A DNA stretch of 39,348 bases from Succinivibrio dextrinosolvens (GCF_900116345.1 NZ_FPAH01000025.1:1-39348), one strand, 5' to 3'; counted from the stretch's first letter, positions 9,778 through 19,117 are shown. Program-made: numbers and translations. The notes: generated by a model not told the origin, from the letters alone.

Positions 9778-9798
9778 AACTTACTCCAGGTTCAAGGA

Positions 9799-9833
9799 AG
9801 GCACTATATATTTTGTATACAGTGCCTTTTTTA
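9799..9833 (+). terminator. Rho-independent terminator of purU
   Basis: AGGCACT (9799-9805) pairs with AGTGCCT (9821-9827), with further A-T pairing inside the loop, and runs into six or seven T residues. It sits between the convergent genes purU and pdxH. Confidence 0.85.
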
Positions 9834-9846
9834 TTTAGCTTTTTTC

Positions 9847-10488
9847 TTAAGGAGCCAATCGAACAGGAGTCTGCCACACATTATCTTTTAGCTCATAGAT
9901 AAATCTGTCATGCAGTCTGTTCTCTCGTCCCTGCCAGAACTCAACCTTATTGAATTTAACTTTGTATCCGCCCCAGAATGAAGGCAGAGGTATTTCTCCG
10001 TTCTTGAACTTTTCCTTCATCTCAAGGAACTTGCTCTCAAGAATTCCTCTTGCAGAAATCAGATGAGACTGATTTGAGGCCCATGCGCCGATCTGGCTTC
10101 CTCTTGGTCTTGAGTGAAAGTACTTTAAATCCTGAACTGTTGACTGTCTTACAGCTTCACCGATGAACATAACCTGGCGCTCAAGCATATACCAAGGGAA
10201 GAGAAGACATACCTTTGGGTTATTTTTGATGTGCTGAGCCTTACGTGAGCCCAAATTTGTGTAAAAAATCAAATTTTCACGATCATAGTCTTTTAGCAGT
10301 ACCATTCGTGAATAAGGCTGATTGGTTTCGTCGACTGTGCTTACAACGACACCGTTTGGATCGTAGATCTGTGAATCAATGGCTTGTTTAAGCCATTTTT
10401 CAAAAAGATCAATAGGATGCTCGGTTAAATCAGACTCTTCAAGTCCGCCCTGAGTGTAACTTCTTCTTAAATCAGCAACATCAATCAT
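9847..10488 (-). CDS. pdxH: pyridoxine/pyridoxamine 5'-phosphate oxidase
   Basis: FMN enzyme that oxidises pyridoxine 5'-phosphate or pyridoxamine 5'-phosphate to pyridoxal 5'-phosphate. The 213 residues match the family. The sequence shows the N-terminal RRSYTQGGL segment and FMN-binding stretches ([23 protein letters not shown]). It also has the substrate and dimer motifs [20 protein letters not shown] and [13 protein letters not shown], and the conserved C-terminus RLAP. The same window carries pdxST, which makes pyridoxal phosphate directly, so here PdxH would serve salvage of the other B6 forms (inference). It is divergent from ackA and convergent with purU. Confidence 0.97.
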   Translation of the reverse strand: MIDVADLRRSYTQGGLEESDLTEHPIDLFEKWLKQAIDSQIYDPNGVVVSTVDETNQPYSRMVLLKDYDRENLIFYTNLGSRKAQHIKNNPKVCLLFPWYMLERQVMFIGEAVRQSTVQDLKYFHSRPRGSQIGAWASNQSHLISARGILESKFLEMKEKFKNGEIPLPSFWGGYKVKFNKVEFWQGRENRLHDRFIYELKDNVWQTPVRLAP

Positions 10489-10694
10489 TTCAAATTGCCT
10501 TATAAATTAAACAAAAAAATGTGATTTACTCAAAATACGTGAATTTTTGTATATATCAAGTATCAATTCTACATTTTATGTCACATTTGTTTAGTAACTA
10601 TAGGTACATAATGGTAAAATCTTATTGTATAAGAAAATTATTACTTAATTGTAATTTTGTTCATAAAAATAGTTGAAGAAATTTAGGTGCTCAA
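10489..10694. promoter_or_regulatory. divergent pdxH / ackA promoter region
   Basis: This AT-rich 206-bp spacer lies between the two divergent genes. A TGTGA half-site occurs near 10519 and a TGTCACA-like string near 10579, but neither forms a full CRP palindrome. No operator can be claimed. Confidence 0.4.
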
Positions 10695-11915
10695 ATGAAT
10701 AATTATCCAAAGACCGCATTGGTCGTAAATTGCGGAAGTTCTTCAGTAAAATTCGCTATCTTAGATCCTAAAGATGGTCATGTTTTTCTAAACGGTCTTG
10801 CAGAGGCTTTAGGCCTTGAAGATGCTAGAATCTCATGGAAGTTCAATGGTGGGGATAAAACAGAACAGTCTTTAGGCGCAGGCGCTGATCATAAGAAGGC
10901 ACTTGAGTATCTTGTAAAGAATGTTTTAGCAAAGGATCAGGCTCTACTTGACTCTATTGTTGCATGTGGCCACAGAATCGTTCAGGGTGGTGATATTTAC
11001 TCCGAGCCAACTTTAATCAACGATGAAGTTGAAGAGAATATCAGAAAGGTTATTCCTTTTGCTCCTCTTCACAATCCTGCTCACCTTTTAGGTATTGACG
11101 CTGCAAGAGCAAGTTTCCCTTCAATTCCTCATGTTGCTGTATTTGATACCGCATTCCATCAGACCATGCCTCCTAAGGCTTACAGATACGCAATTCCAGA
11201 GGAGTATTACACCGATCTTCACCTGCGTAAGTATGGTGCTCACGGTACTTCTCACATGTTCCTGTCACAGGAAGCTGCAAAGCTGTTAGGCAAGCCTCTT
11301 GAGCAGACCAACATCATTACCTGTCACTTAGGTAACGGTGCTTCTGTTTCAGCTGTTAAAGGCGGCAAGTGTATCGATACCTCAATGGGTTTAACCCCTC
11401 TTGACGGTCTTATCATGGGTACCCGCTGCGGCAGCATCGATGCTTCAGTTGTATTCTTCCTATGCGACAAGATGGGCATGACTCCAGAAGAGGTTAAGGA
11501 AGTATTCAACAAGAAGTCTGGTATGTTAGCAGCTTCTGGTATTTCATCAGACTTCCGTCCAATCGTTGCCGGTTACAATGAGGGTAACGAGAGATGTAAG
11601 CTTGCCTTAGAGATGTATGCTTACAGACTGGCTAAGTTCATCGCTTCATACTATGTACCACTAGGACATGTTGATGCAATCGTATTCTCTGGCGGTGTTG
11701 GTGAGAATGGTCCAACCACTCGTAAGTTCGTTCTAAAAGAGCTTGAAGAGTCATTCGGCGTTAAGATTGACGATGCTGCTAATGAGCACGCAAAGGTATT
11801 CAAGGGCGTTGATAAGCAGACTATTTCTACTCCAGATTCATCAGTTAAGGTCTTTGTTATCGCTACAAACGAAGAGCTGATGATTGCTCGTTCAGCAATG
11901 AGCTTTGTTAAGTAA
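10695..11915 (+). CDS. ackA: acetate kinase
   Basis: Interconverts acetyl phosphate plus ADP and acetate plus ATP, the substrate-level phosphorylation step of acetate fermentation. At 406 residues it is typical for the ASKHA-fold enzyme. The N-terminal phosphate loop region VVNCGSSSVKFAILD is intact. So are the active-site segments VFDTAFHQTMPP, GAHGTSH, CHLGNGASVSAVKGGK, DTSMGLTPLDGLIMGTRCG and VFSGGVGENG. The usual partner pta does not follow: a strong terminator comes directly after the stop and the next gene is a porin. The codon pattern is smooth, suggesting strong expression, as expected for a fermenter. Confidence 0.98.
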   Translation: MNNYPKTALVVNCGSSSVKFAILDPKDGHVFLNGLAEALGLEDARISWKFNGGDKTEQSLGAGADHKKALEYLVKNVLAKDQALLDSIVACGHRIVQGGDIYSEPTLINDEVEENIRKVIPFAPLHNPAHLLGIDAARASFPSIPHVAVFDTAFHQTMPPKAYRYAIPEEYYTDLHLRKYGAHGTSHMFLSQEAAKLLGKPLEQTNIITCHLGNGASVSAVKGGKCIDTSMGLTPLDGLIMGTRCGSIDASVVFFLCDKMGMTPEEVKEVFNKKSGMLAASGISSDFRPIVAGYNEGNERCKLALEMYAYRLAKFIASYYVPLGHVDAIVFSGGVGENGPTTRKFVLKELEESFGVKIDDAANEHAKVFKGVDKQTISTPDSSVKVFVIATNEELMIARSAMSFVK

Positions 11916-11938
11916 TTCTGTTTAGATTTTCAATCAGA

Positions 11939-11968
11939 CGCTTGGCCTTTTTAGGCTGAGCGTTTTTT
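11939..11968 (+). terminator. Rho-independent terminator of ackA
   Basis: A 10-bp stem (11939-11948 with 11953-11962, two G-T pairs) with a TTTT loop is followed by six T residues. Confidence 0.85.
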
Positions 11969-12189
11969 ATCTTCTCTCTCTATCGGTCCTTCTGTATTAG
12001 CCCTTTAAATAGCATTTAATGTGATCGTAACCTCTTAATTTTTCTAAGTTTTATCTATATTTTCAAAATGATAATTTAGATCAAAAAAAGATATTTAAAA
12101 CTGTGATCTCACTGAAATCTTAATCGAGGATTTCTCCTATACTCAAAAATGCTCCCCAAATGGTTTTGTTATGATTGCCGGGCATATTC

Positions 12190-13278
12190 ATGTTTAAGTC
12201 TGTACCTCTTACCGTATTGGCTGTTGCTTTGCTATCCTGCGCAAATGCAGCCTCTGTTTATGATAAGGATGGAAACATTCTTTATCTGGACGGACGTGTA
12301 CAGTCTGTTTTGTCCAGTGGCAATCATAACAACGCTAAGGAAATCGAATCCGCACTTCAGAATTCGTCTGATATATCAATAGGTGGAAAAAGTAAACTTA
12401 ACGACTGGATATCTGCAACTGCATCTCCTCTGTGGGAAGTTTCTGATGCGTCTTCCTATAGAACTTTCAACGCATCGGATATGTACGGTACAAAATCTGT
12501 TAAGCCTAAATATTACTCTGTGTACCGCGATGATCAGCTGCAATACGGTTTTGCAGGAGAGGGCTTTCACACAAAGTTAGGCATTCTGTCTTCTCAGAAT
12601 CAGGCCAAAGTTGCCAGCTCCCTGATAGGATATTTTGATAGGGCAGAAGGTTTTGCTGTTGATTCAGGTATTAATCTTGCTCTTGGCTATACCTTTGATG
12701 ATGTCTTTTTAGGATCTCTGTCTGTACGTGGAGGATTCAGTCATGTGAATGGACAGACTCCTAACGTAGCAGATGTTTATGGCTTTAATGCCTCAGACTG
12801 GAGTCATTTCTACGGTGCTTCTTTTGAAGATATTGACCAGGCGAACTTTGGTGTTTCGTGGAGTGATATGGATTCAGGTCTGTATCTGTCGGCTTTATAT
12901 GATTACAGTAGAATTGATCTGTTAAGCGGAGAGAGTGGCTCTGTTGCCGGCAGGGTAAATGGAGTGACACTTTCTTACCTGGATTATATTCAATCCCAGG
13001 GCTTTGAATTCGCGGTGGGATATGCCTTTAATAACGGTTTTTCTGCCTTGCTCGGTTATGAGATCAGCTACAATAAGGCAAAGTCTCTTACCAATAGCTA
13101 TGATTATGCTTTAGTTCGCAGAATACCTGTTCTGATTAACTATAGACTTAATTCTAACTTTAATATCTGGGGTGAGGTTGGAATTGATGCCGGTTCTGAT
13201 AGAAAGTTCTCTGAGTTTAAGGTAGATAAAAAAGACTCTAAGAACGTATTCTCCTTAGGTGCCCGCTATACTTTCTAA
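12190..13278 (+). CDS. outer-membrane porin of the Gram-negative general porin family
   Basis: Predicted trimeric beta-barrel porin for diffusion of small hydrophilic solutes through the outer membrane. From the ATG at 12190 it has 362 residues and a clear Sec signal peptide (FKSVPLTVLAVALLSCANA, cleavage about residue 20). The mature start SVYDKDGNILYLDGRVQ is the hallmark first strand of OmpC/OmpF-like porins. Alternating aromatic and aliphatic strands follow, and the chain ends in GARYTF with a terminal Phe, the BAM-recognition signature. I prefer 12190 over an in-frame TTG at 12175 because it places the signal peptide correctly, although no clear ribosome binding site is visible. Substrate specificity cannot be read from sequence. 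It follows the ackA terminator, with its own promoter in the roughly 220-bp spacer. Confidence 0.9.
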   Translation: MFKSVPLTVLAVALLSCANAASVYDKDGNILYLDGRVQSVLSSGNHNNAKEIESALQNSSDISIGGKSKLNDWISATASPLWEVSDASSYRTFNASDMYGTKSVKPKYYSVYRDDQLQYGFAGEGFHTKLGILSSQNQAKVASSLIGYFDRAEGFAVDSGINLALGYTFDDVFLGSLSVRGGFSHVNGQTPNVADVYGFNASDWSHFYGASFEDIDQANFGVSWSDMDSGLYLSALYDYSRIDLLSGESGSVAGRVNGVTLSYLDYIQSQGFEFAVGYAFNNGFSALLGYEISYNKAKSLTNSYDYALVRRIPVLINYRLNSNFNIWGEVGIDAGSDRKFSEFKVDKKDSKNVFSLGARYTF

Positions 13279-13389
13279 TTCTAAAGTAAGTTGAGCTGTA
13301 ATTTACTTGTAAGATATGGCATTTTCCTGAATATTTGTACAAAAGAGCTGAAACTCAAGGTTCAGGAGTATTCAGATAGATTCCCTGTC

Positions 13390-14328
13390 ATGACATATAG
13401 TGTGAAAAAAAGATTTGTATTCGCCATTATTTTTGTTGCTGCAATAATTCTGATTGCAGGCTATGCAATAGGCAATTACTTTATAAACTATGCTTTAAAG
13501 CGTGGAAATGAGACTGATCCACTCGCACCACCTTCAGCCTGTGTCAGTATTCTTGACAGGAATGTGATTGTTCCATCCATGCCTGAAGCTCCTGCTGAGA
13601 AATGGACTATAACCGCACCTGAGAACAGGAAACTCTTCGCAACCTTCTATGTCCCAGCCACAGAGAAACACCTCTGGGTAATCCTTGTGCACGGCTATGG
13701 TAGAAACCAGCGTTATGTTGGAGACTTTGCCAAAGCATATCTCCAGAGAAACTGGAATGTTCTGACTCCCGATTTATGTGCCTCCGGAGAAAGTGAAGGT
13801 CAGTACATCACTATGGGTATCAAGGAAAGTGTGGAGATTGTCTTATGGGCGAAAAAGATCATAGAGCGTGATCCTAAGGCGCAGATCGTACTTCATGGGA
13901 TATCAATGGGAGCAGCCTCGGTTCTGATGGCTGCAGCTAATAATAACGTGCCTGGGCTGAAGTCAGTCATAGAGGACTGCAGCTATACCAGTGCCTATGA
14001 GATGTTTGCCCGTCAGCTTGAGGTACTTTTTGGGCTACCAGAGTTTCCTGTCATGAGCTGTATTGATCTGGTGAGTGGTATCAAAATCGGAGCTAGAATT
14101 TCAGATGCGTCACCACTAAAGGTAATGTCTCGGATAAATGTTCCGGTAATGTTTATCCATGGTGATAAAGATACGCTGGTGCCACTTTATATGATGGAGC
14201 AGTTATATGACAGCTGCAGAGGCCCTAAGACAAAACTTGTTGTAAAAGGGGCTGGACATGGAGATTCTCTGAAAGAGGCTGGAGATGAATACTGGAAAGC
14301 AGTTTTCAGTTTTATCAGTTCCGCCTGA
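13390..14328 (+). CDS. membrane-anchored alpha/beta hydrolase
   Basis: From the ATG at 13390 the protein has 312 residues. It starts with a short basic segment and one transmembrane helix (FAIIFVAAIILIAGYAIG), so it should be anchored with the hydrolase on the periplasmic side. The catalytic domain has an oxyanion-type LVHGYGRN, a nucleophile elbow GISMGA, an acid in HGDKDTLVP and a histidine in GAGHGD, which completes the Ser-Asp-His triad. This pattern fits serine-aminopeptidase/lysophospholipase-like hydrolases of unknown substrate. The open frame extends upstream to a TTG at 13291, but the extra residues are not protein-like and no ribosome binding site supports it. Weak initiation context at 13390 leaves the start uncertain. 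It follows the porin gene at short distance and may be co-transcribed. Confidence 0.8.
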   Translation: MTYSVKKRFVFAIIFVAAIILIAGYAIGNYFINYALKRGNETDPLAPPSACVSILDRNVIVPSMPEAPAEKWTITAPENRKLFATFYVPATEKHLWVILVHGYGRNQRYVGDFAKAYLQRNWNVLTPDLCASGESEGQYITMGIKESVEIVLWAKKIIERDPKAQIVLHGISMGAASVLMAAANNNVPGLKSVIEDCSYTSAYEMFARQLEVLFGLPEFPVMSCIDLVSGIKIGARISDASPLKVMSRINVPVMFIHGDKDTLVPLYMMEQLYDSCRGPKTKLVVKGAGHGDSLKEAGDEYWKAVFSFISSA

Positions 14329-14382
14329 ATACACCTAGAAGCGTGGTCCAGAAGAGAAATTATTTACGCTGGAAGATTATTT

Positions 14383-14404
14383 CCTGATACCTGAAGGTAT
14401 CAGG
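14383..14404. terminator. hairpin between convergent hydrolase genes
   Basis: A perfect 9-bp stem CCTGATACC / GGTATCAGG with a TGAA loop. Neither strand has a good T-tract, so terminator function is only suggested by its place between two convergent stop codons. Confidence 0.45.
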
Positions 14405-14416
14405 AGATACAGAGTT

Positions 14417-15253
14417 CTATTTTTTCAGCTCTTTGGTAAAGAAATCTGTTGCTGTTTTTACAACCTCTGCAAAGTGAGCTGTAAAGGCATGATCTGCCTT
14501 GTCGATCATAACAAGCCTACTGTTCTTGTAGGTACTGTTGTATCTTTCACTGTAGGTGTATGGAACAATAGTATCGTGTGAACCATGAATGATGCATACA
14601 GCTCCGTCGTATTTAGCAGCTGTCTCAAAGATAGGCATTGTCTGAGCGGTCTTAATATACTCATAGCCGATTTTGTAACCTTTGTGGTAAGGATCGTTAA
14701 GATCAACTTCCTTTGGCGGATTGATTGCATCATATTTAACATCGAAGATCTGGCCACGCAGAGCATCATCACGAAGTACAGCTGCAGGAGCAAGAAGAGC
14801 AACACTCTTAATATTCTCAGAACCTAGCTGTCCTGAAAGCATGCTTGCTACAACACCACCTTGAGAATGACCGCTCAGTGATACAGATGATACATTAGGA
14901 AGATTCTTTGCATACTCGAAAACTTTTCTTGCATCAGTAATTTCGTTGGCAACAGTCATCTCCTCAAACTTGCCTTCACTCATACCGTGACCGTTGAAAT
15001 CAAAACGGATTGAAGCAATTCCGTTTTTCTCAAGACTTGATGCAATCTGCTCTAAAAGTACGAAATCCTTGTCTGAGGTGAAGCCATGCATGATGATTAC
15101 CATTGGATAGCTGCCTTTGATATCAGGAGTCTGCATAATTGCAGCAAGCTTGCCGTGATCTCCGTCGATGGTGATATTCTGTATTTGAGCAAATACAGAT
15201 AAAGGCAGTACTGATAACATACCAATCAGTAGCTTTTGGGATAATTTCATCAT
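14417..15253 (-). CDS. secreted feruloyl/cinnamoyl-esterase-like alpha/beta hydrolase
   Basis: This 278-residue protein has a Sec signal peptide (KLSQKLLIGMLSVLPLSVFA, cleavage near residue 22), so it acts in the periplasm or outside. The fold and motifs resemble the bacterial cinnamoyl/feruloyl esterases known from Lactobacillus johnsonii and rumen Butyrivibrio. They are the oxyanion loop MHGFTSDKD, FDFNGHGMSEG, the elbow GHSQGGVVASM, the lid-like stretch starting LLAPAAVLRDDALRG, the acid in IHGSHDTIVP and the histidine in DKADHAF. Such enzymes release ferulic acid cross-links from plant cell walls or split chlorogenate. The start is supported by GAGGA six bases upstream. It is the last gene of a likely minus-strand operon, 40 bp after the GH13-like gene. 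The exact substrate is unproven. Confidence 0.8.
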   Translation of the reverse strand: MMKLSQKLLIGMLSVLPLSVFAQIQNITIDGDHGKLAAIMQTPDIKGSYPMVIIMHGFTSDKDFVLLEQIASSLEKNGIASIRFDFNGHGMSEGKFEEMTVANEITDARKVFEYAKNLPNVSSVSLSGHSQGGVVASMLSGQLGSENIKSVALLAPAAVLRDDALRGQIFDVKYDAINPPKEVDLNDPYHKGYKIGYEYIKTAQTMPIFETAAKYDGAVCIIHGSHDTIVPYTYSERYNSTYKNSRLVMIDKADHAFTAHFAEVVKTATDFFTKELKK

Positions 15254-15293
15254 GAATATCCTCGCGGGTTATAAAAATAGCTAAAGTGATGTA

Positions 15294-17348
15294 TTACTTT
15301 TTAAGGTTGGATACAATTACTGTTGAACGAGGGGGAATAGTCATATTCTTACCTGCAATCAGCTCCTTGATGAACTTCTCCTCAAATTCCTTAGAGGTTC
15401 TGGTTGCACCGTAGCTGTAGACGGCAAGCTTTTCTCTTCCAAGCATCTCGTAAAGACCTTCAAGACCTTCTGCATGGTCGTAACGGCGAACGTTTCTTCC
15501 TGACAGAGGGATCAGCAGATCTTCACCTGAATCCTCTGCATTGTCGCTGCCGCAGTCTTCAGGCATATACATTGAAGCCAGAAGAGGGAACAGAATAGAG
15601 CCCTGTTCAAACTTAACCTGCTGACGAGAGGCGTTTACAAGCACGATACTGAATCTGTCCCTGTAAAGACGCATATAGGCAAAATAAGCACCACCGGCAC
15701 TGATGAAGATCATGGTGCCGCGAGAGAAGGCTGGATTTGATCTGCGCAGTGCGGTAAGTTCAGTAATCACAGTCTGGGTTTCAGCTGAGTTTACACTTGC
15801 ATGATGATCCTTTAGTGCCTTGAATGGAATCATGGAACGAGGACCAACTTCATACTTTGCAATCACATCGCCAAGCTCATCACCCTGATAGATGCAAGGA
15901 ATTCCTCGCCAGGTTACAAGACATGCCAGAGCAGCCTGATATAAGTGCTTATCGCCACCGATAATATCGTAGAAACGAGGCAGACTGTTGTTATCCAGCT
16001 GGTTTACAAGACATAGCTTTAACTGCTGAGAAACACCGACGGCGAATTCCTCACAGGTTCTTCTTAAGTCTTCACCTGTATAAGGGGTTGGATCACCATT
16101 TAAGTTGATACCACCGAAGAAGGAACGGATTGGACTGATAAAGCCGGTGTAGTTGATGGTACCGTCAACATTACCCTCAGAGCATAGTGCGTATCTAGGA
16201 TCGGTTCCGAAGTGTCCGAGCATCAGACAGTCAAGATGGGACTCTCTGGCGCTGCTGCATATTCCAGATAGTCTCTCTACATTGTTGCGGGCATTGCCGT
16301 TGTCACCGATCTGGTTGGCATCGTCAATAACCCAGCCGTCAATACCGTATGGAGCGCGGGTCCACTTCTTTACAATGGAATTCTCTCCCTCGTAGATAAG
16401 GTGGCGGGTCAGATAGCTTGAGTAGTCAAGCTTAGGATAGTTGGCCTTGTCGTCAGATACATAGGCTTCACCCTCAGAGTTGAAAGTATAGATTTCTCTG
16501 TAAGGAGAGTCCTTATGACGAAGAGCTCCTTTTCCTGTCTTCTCCTGACGATCAAACCATGGATTGGAATCGCCGGTGTGATTGAAGGTACCGTGTAGCA
16601 GGATCTTCATCTCATAGCCTAAAGCCACGGTTCTTAATCTCTTGAGAGCTCCATTTCCTCCGAAGTGAGTATCAACAACATCATAATCCTCAGTATCATA
16701 TTTATGTACTGAAGGGGCTTTGAAGATTGGGGTCAGATAAATGGTATCGCAGCCTAGTCCTCTGATATAAGGAAGCATGGTTGCTACACCGTCGAGATCA
16801 CCGCCGCAGTGTGTTTCATCAAGATTTACAAATTCAAAATCCTTTAGTCTTACAGGAGAATCTGCATTTACTTTGGTACCGTCCACAGTGAAATTGCCTG
16901 TGGAGGCTGCAAACTTATCAGGGTAAATCTGATAGATTACACTGTCCATTGCCCACTGAGGATGGGTGTTGAAAAGTTCAATCACATAGCAGTGCTGTCT
17001 TAAAGGTGGTTCTCTGGACATGCCCAAGGAGCTGTACCACACAACATCAACCGGAACACCGTCCTTATCAGATAGCATGATCTTAAAGTAATAGGTGATT
17101 AGGTTTCGGCTTTTATCAGCATTAAGAGGGGCAACGAATCTGTGGATTCCTGAATAGGAACCTGAATAGGTCATTGGATTCTTTACGTCTTCATTCTGGG
17201 AAAAGCTTACAATCCAGATCTTAAGTCTGCTATGGTTTACACCTCTTACAAACAGTTCTGCATTGGATGCATCCACTCCAGGTGCTGTACAGGTGTGAAA
17301 ACACTGGAATGGAAGAGAGGCTCTCTGAGAACTTGTGTTCTGACGCAT
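15294..17348 (-). CDS. GH13 alpha-amylase-family protein lacking most catalytic residues (probable pseudoenzyme, MalZ-like)
   Basis: A 684-residue cytoplasmic protein (no signal peptide). It has an N-terminal beta domain (about 1-130) and then a GH13 barrel starting SVIYQIYPDKF (136-146), with strong resemblance to maltodextrin glucosidase MalZ (CGGDLDGV, YLTPIFKAPSVHKYDTEDYD). The four GH13 signature regions are changed. In region I the usual Asp is His252 (HGTFNH). In region II the invariant Arg and His become Val340 and Asn345, while the nucleophile-position Asp342 stays (GWVIDDAN). In region III the acid/base Glu is replaced by His379 (MLGHFG). In region IV the His-Asp pair reads Asn-Ser (LDNNSLPRF, 451-459). 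Retaining glycosidase chemistry is therefore unlikely. A sugar-binding or regulatory role is inference. AAGGAAG precedes the ATG, and the gene starts 27 bp after the pepD stop. Confidence 0.85.
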   Translation of the reverse strand: MRQNTSSQRASLPFQCFHTCTAPGVDASNAELFVRGVNHSRLKIWIVSFSQNEDVKNPMTYSGSYSGIHRFVAPLNADKSRNLITYYFKIMLSDKDGVPVDVVWYSSLGMSREPPLRQHCYVIELFNTHPQWAMDSVIYQIYPDKFAASTGNFTVDGTKVNADSPVRLKDFEFVNLDETHCGGDLDGVATMLPYIRGLGCDTIYLTPIFKAPSVHKYDTEDYDVVDTHFGGNGALKRLRTVALGYEMKILLHGTFNHTGDSNPWFDRQEKTGKGALRHKDSPYREIYTFNSEGEAYVSDDKANYPKLDYSSYLTRHLIYEGENSIVKKWTRAPYGIDGWVIDDANQIGDNGNARNNVERLSGICSSARESHLDCLMLGHFGTDPRYALCSEGNVDGTINYTGFISPIRSFFGGINLNGDPTPYTGEDLRRTCEEFAVGVSQQLKLCLVNQLDNNSLPRFYDIIGGDKHLYQAALACLVTWRGIPCIYQGDELGDVIAKYEVGPRSMIPFKALKDHHASVNSAETQTVITELTALRRSNPAFSRGTMIFISAGGAYFAYMRLYRDRFSIVLVNASRQQVKFEQGSILFPLLASMYMPEDCGSDNAEDSGEDLLIPLSGRNVRRYDHAEGLEGLYEMLGREKLAVYSYGATRTSKEFEEKFIKELIAGKNMTIPPRSTVIVSNLKK

Positions 17349-17375
17349 GTGATACTTCCTTATGTAAATACTTTT

Positions 17376-18824
17376 TTAAAGCATTGCTAAAGCATGACAA
17401 ACTGTTATATACATCTGCTCTACGCCCTTGATGTCAACTCTTTCCTGTGGACTGTGAGGATTTAAAATAGTTGGTCCAACAGAAATCAGCTGAAGCTCCT
17501 TGTTAAGAATTGCAAACTGAGCACATTCAACTCCGGCATGCATTGCAGTGATCTTAAATTCATTACCGGTAACCTCTTTATAGCACTGATTGAGTACGTC
17601 AATCAGACGGTTATGGCTTGGTGATGACCAGCAGTGATGCAGGTTCTTGGTTTCTACCTCAACATTATCAAGCAGGTAGCAGCAGGAACGGACATCCTCA
17701 ACTATCTGGGCAAGACCTGCATCTTCAAGTGAGCGAGGCATCATTTCAATGACAATCTCATCCTCGAAGGTCTTAACCATAGACAGGTTGATGGAGGTTT
17801 CAACAACTGGAGCGAACTCTTTTGACATGCGTACGATACCGCTTGGAAGAGCTCTTAAAAGATGAATCAGATCCTGAGTCTGTGCATAGCCTAAAGCCTT
17901 TGCCACAGCAGCTTCTGAAATCTCCAGCTTCATGTCAGGATCGGTCTTTGCGTACAATGACTTCTGAGTTTCAAAGATTCTTGAGATGCTCTTTTTGATT
18001 TCTTCTGTCTCTTCCTGTGGCACTGCAATAGTTACACTTGCCTTTGCAGGAATAGAGTTTCTTACAGTACCGCCGGTGAAATCCTGAATGAACAGATCAT
18101 ACTCATCACTCAGATCATCAATGATGGTTGCCATTACCTTAATGGCGTTGGCATTGCCTACATGGATATCGCAGCCTGAATGTCCGCCGGAGAAATTAGA
18201 TAATCTGATGGTGAGGGCACTGGTTGCCTCTGGGATGATCTTTGAGATGTTGAATCTGACATCAATATCCTGAGAACCGGCACAGTTTACATACAGGAAG
18301 CCGTTTTCCTCAGAATCAAGGTTAATCAGATAGGTTGCATCAAGATATTTTGCATCAAGATTTGAAGCTCCCTTCATAGTGGTTTCTTCTTCAACTGTGA
18401 AGATTGCACGAAGAGGTCCGTGAGACAGAGTCTTATCCTCAAACATGGCAAGAGCCATGGCAATTGCAATACCGTTGTCTGCTCCAAGCGTTGTATTTTT
18501 TGCCTTAACGAAATCACCGTCAACATAGCTCTGAATCGGATCATTCAGAAAGTCAAAGTCATAGCCTTCAGCTGCAACCGGAACCATGTCCATGTGGCCC
18601 TGTAGAATAACGGTAGGAGCATCATTCTTATCTGCACTGGCAGGTACATCAATGATAACGTTGCCTACTGCATCGGTCTCAACTTTAAAGCCATTCTTAT
18701 TTGCAAAATCAACGATATATTTTGCGGCATTCTGTTCATGAGAGGATGGACGAGGAATCTTGTTTAATTCTGAAAAATGTTTCCAAACTGATTTTGGTTC
18801 TAAGTCTGTTATTACTGTACTCAC
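17376..18824 (-). CDS. pepD: aminoacyl-histidine dipeptidase (peptidase D, M20 family)
   Basis: Zinc dipeptidase that splits Xaa-His and similar dipeptides in the cytoplasm; 482 residues against 485 in E. coli. The two-metal site is visible: His77 and Asp79 in LQGHMDMVP, Asp116 in LGADNGIA, the Glu pair at 145-146 in TVEEETTM, Asp170 in INLDSEENG, and a C-terminal His in NPHSPQERVDI. A lid/dimerisation domain lies between about 185 and 390 (SNFSGGHSGCDIHVG). The start MSTVITDLEPKSVWKHFSEL matches the family. It heads a likely three-gene minus-strand operon with the GH13-like protein and the esterase-like hydrolase, an unusual combination. Confidence 0.95.
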   Translation of the reverse strand: MSTVITDLEPKSVWKHFSELNKIPRPSSHEQNAAKYIVDFANKNGFKVETDAVGNVIIDVPASADKNDAPTVILQGHMDMVPVAAEGYDFDFLNDPIQSYVDGDFVKAKNTTLGADNGIAIAMALAMFEDKTLSHGPLRAIFTVEEETTMKGASNLDAKYLDATYLINLDSEENGFLYVNCAGSQDIDVRFNISKIIPEATSALTIRLSNFSGGHSGCDIHVGNANAIKVMATIIDDLSDEYDLFIQDFTGGTVRNSIPAKASVTIAVPQEETEEIKKSISRIFETQKSLYAKTDPDMKLEISEAAVAKALGYAQTQDLIHLLRALPSGIVRMSKEFAPVVETSINLSMVKTFEDEIVIEMMPRSLEDAGLAQIVEDVRSCCYLLDNVEVETKNLHHCWSSPSHNRLIDVLNQCYKEVTGNEFKITAMHAGVECAQFAILNKELQLISVGPTILNPHSPQERVDIKGVEQMYITVCHALAML

Positions 18825-19019
18825 TTTATTTCCTCAAATTTTACGTAATCATTTGCATTATAACACATGGCACGGCTTATGATGGTGCATTGAGAATGAG
18901 AACAAAAGACTTGTGTTTTGTTTTTTCATGATCATCACGTTTGTTTTCAGTTAGTTAGAGGTACCGGACAGCCAATAATACAAATATTCTGAAAGTCCTT
19001 TTGTGTTTCCCTTGTTCTG

Positions 19020-19059
19020 AAAAAAAATACCTGCAATCCATTTCAGTTTTGCAGGTATT
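19020..19059 (-). terminator. Rho-independent terminator of the effector/chaperone operon
   Basis: An 11-bp stem (19026-19036 with 19049-19059, core TACCTGCAA/TTGCAGGTA). On the minus strand it is followed by a T-tract (plus-strand A19020-19027). A second small hairpin AAAGGT/ACCTTT precedes it. It lies about 60 nt downstream of the 1154-aa gene. Confidence 0.85.
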
Positions 19060-19117
19060 GTAAAGGTTTGTTTTACCTTTGCTGTGTTAATCTAACGTCA
19101 TTCTCCAATAACGCTGT

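Noticed and set aside
10695-11915. an ackA-pta operon
   Set aside because: No pta follows ackA; a strong terminator and a porin gene come next.
12000-12125. CRP-like TGTGATC strings upstream of the porin
   Set aside because: Only left half-sites (near 12019 and 12104) are present; the matching TCACA at the right spacing is missing.
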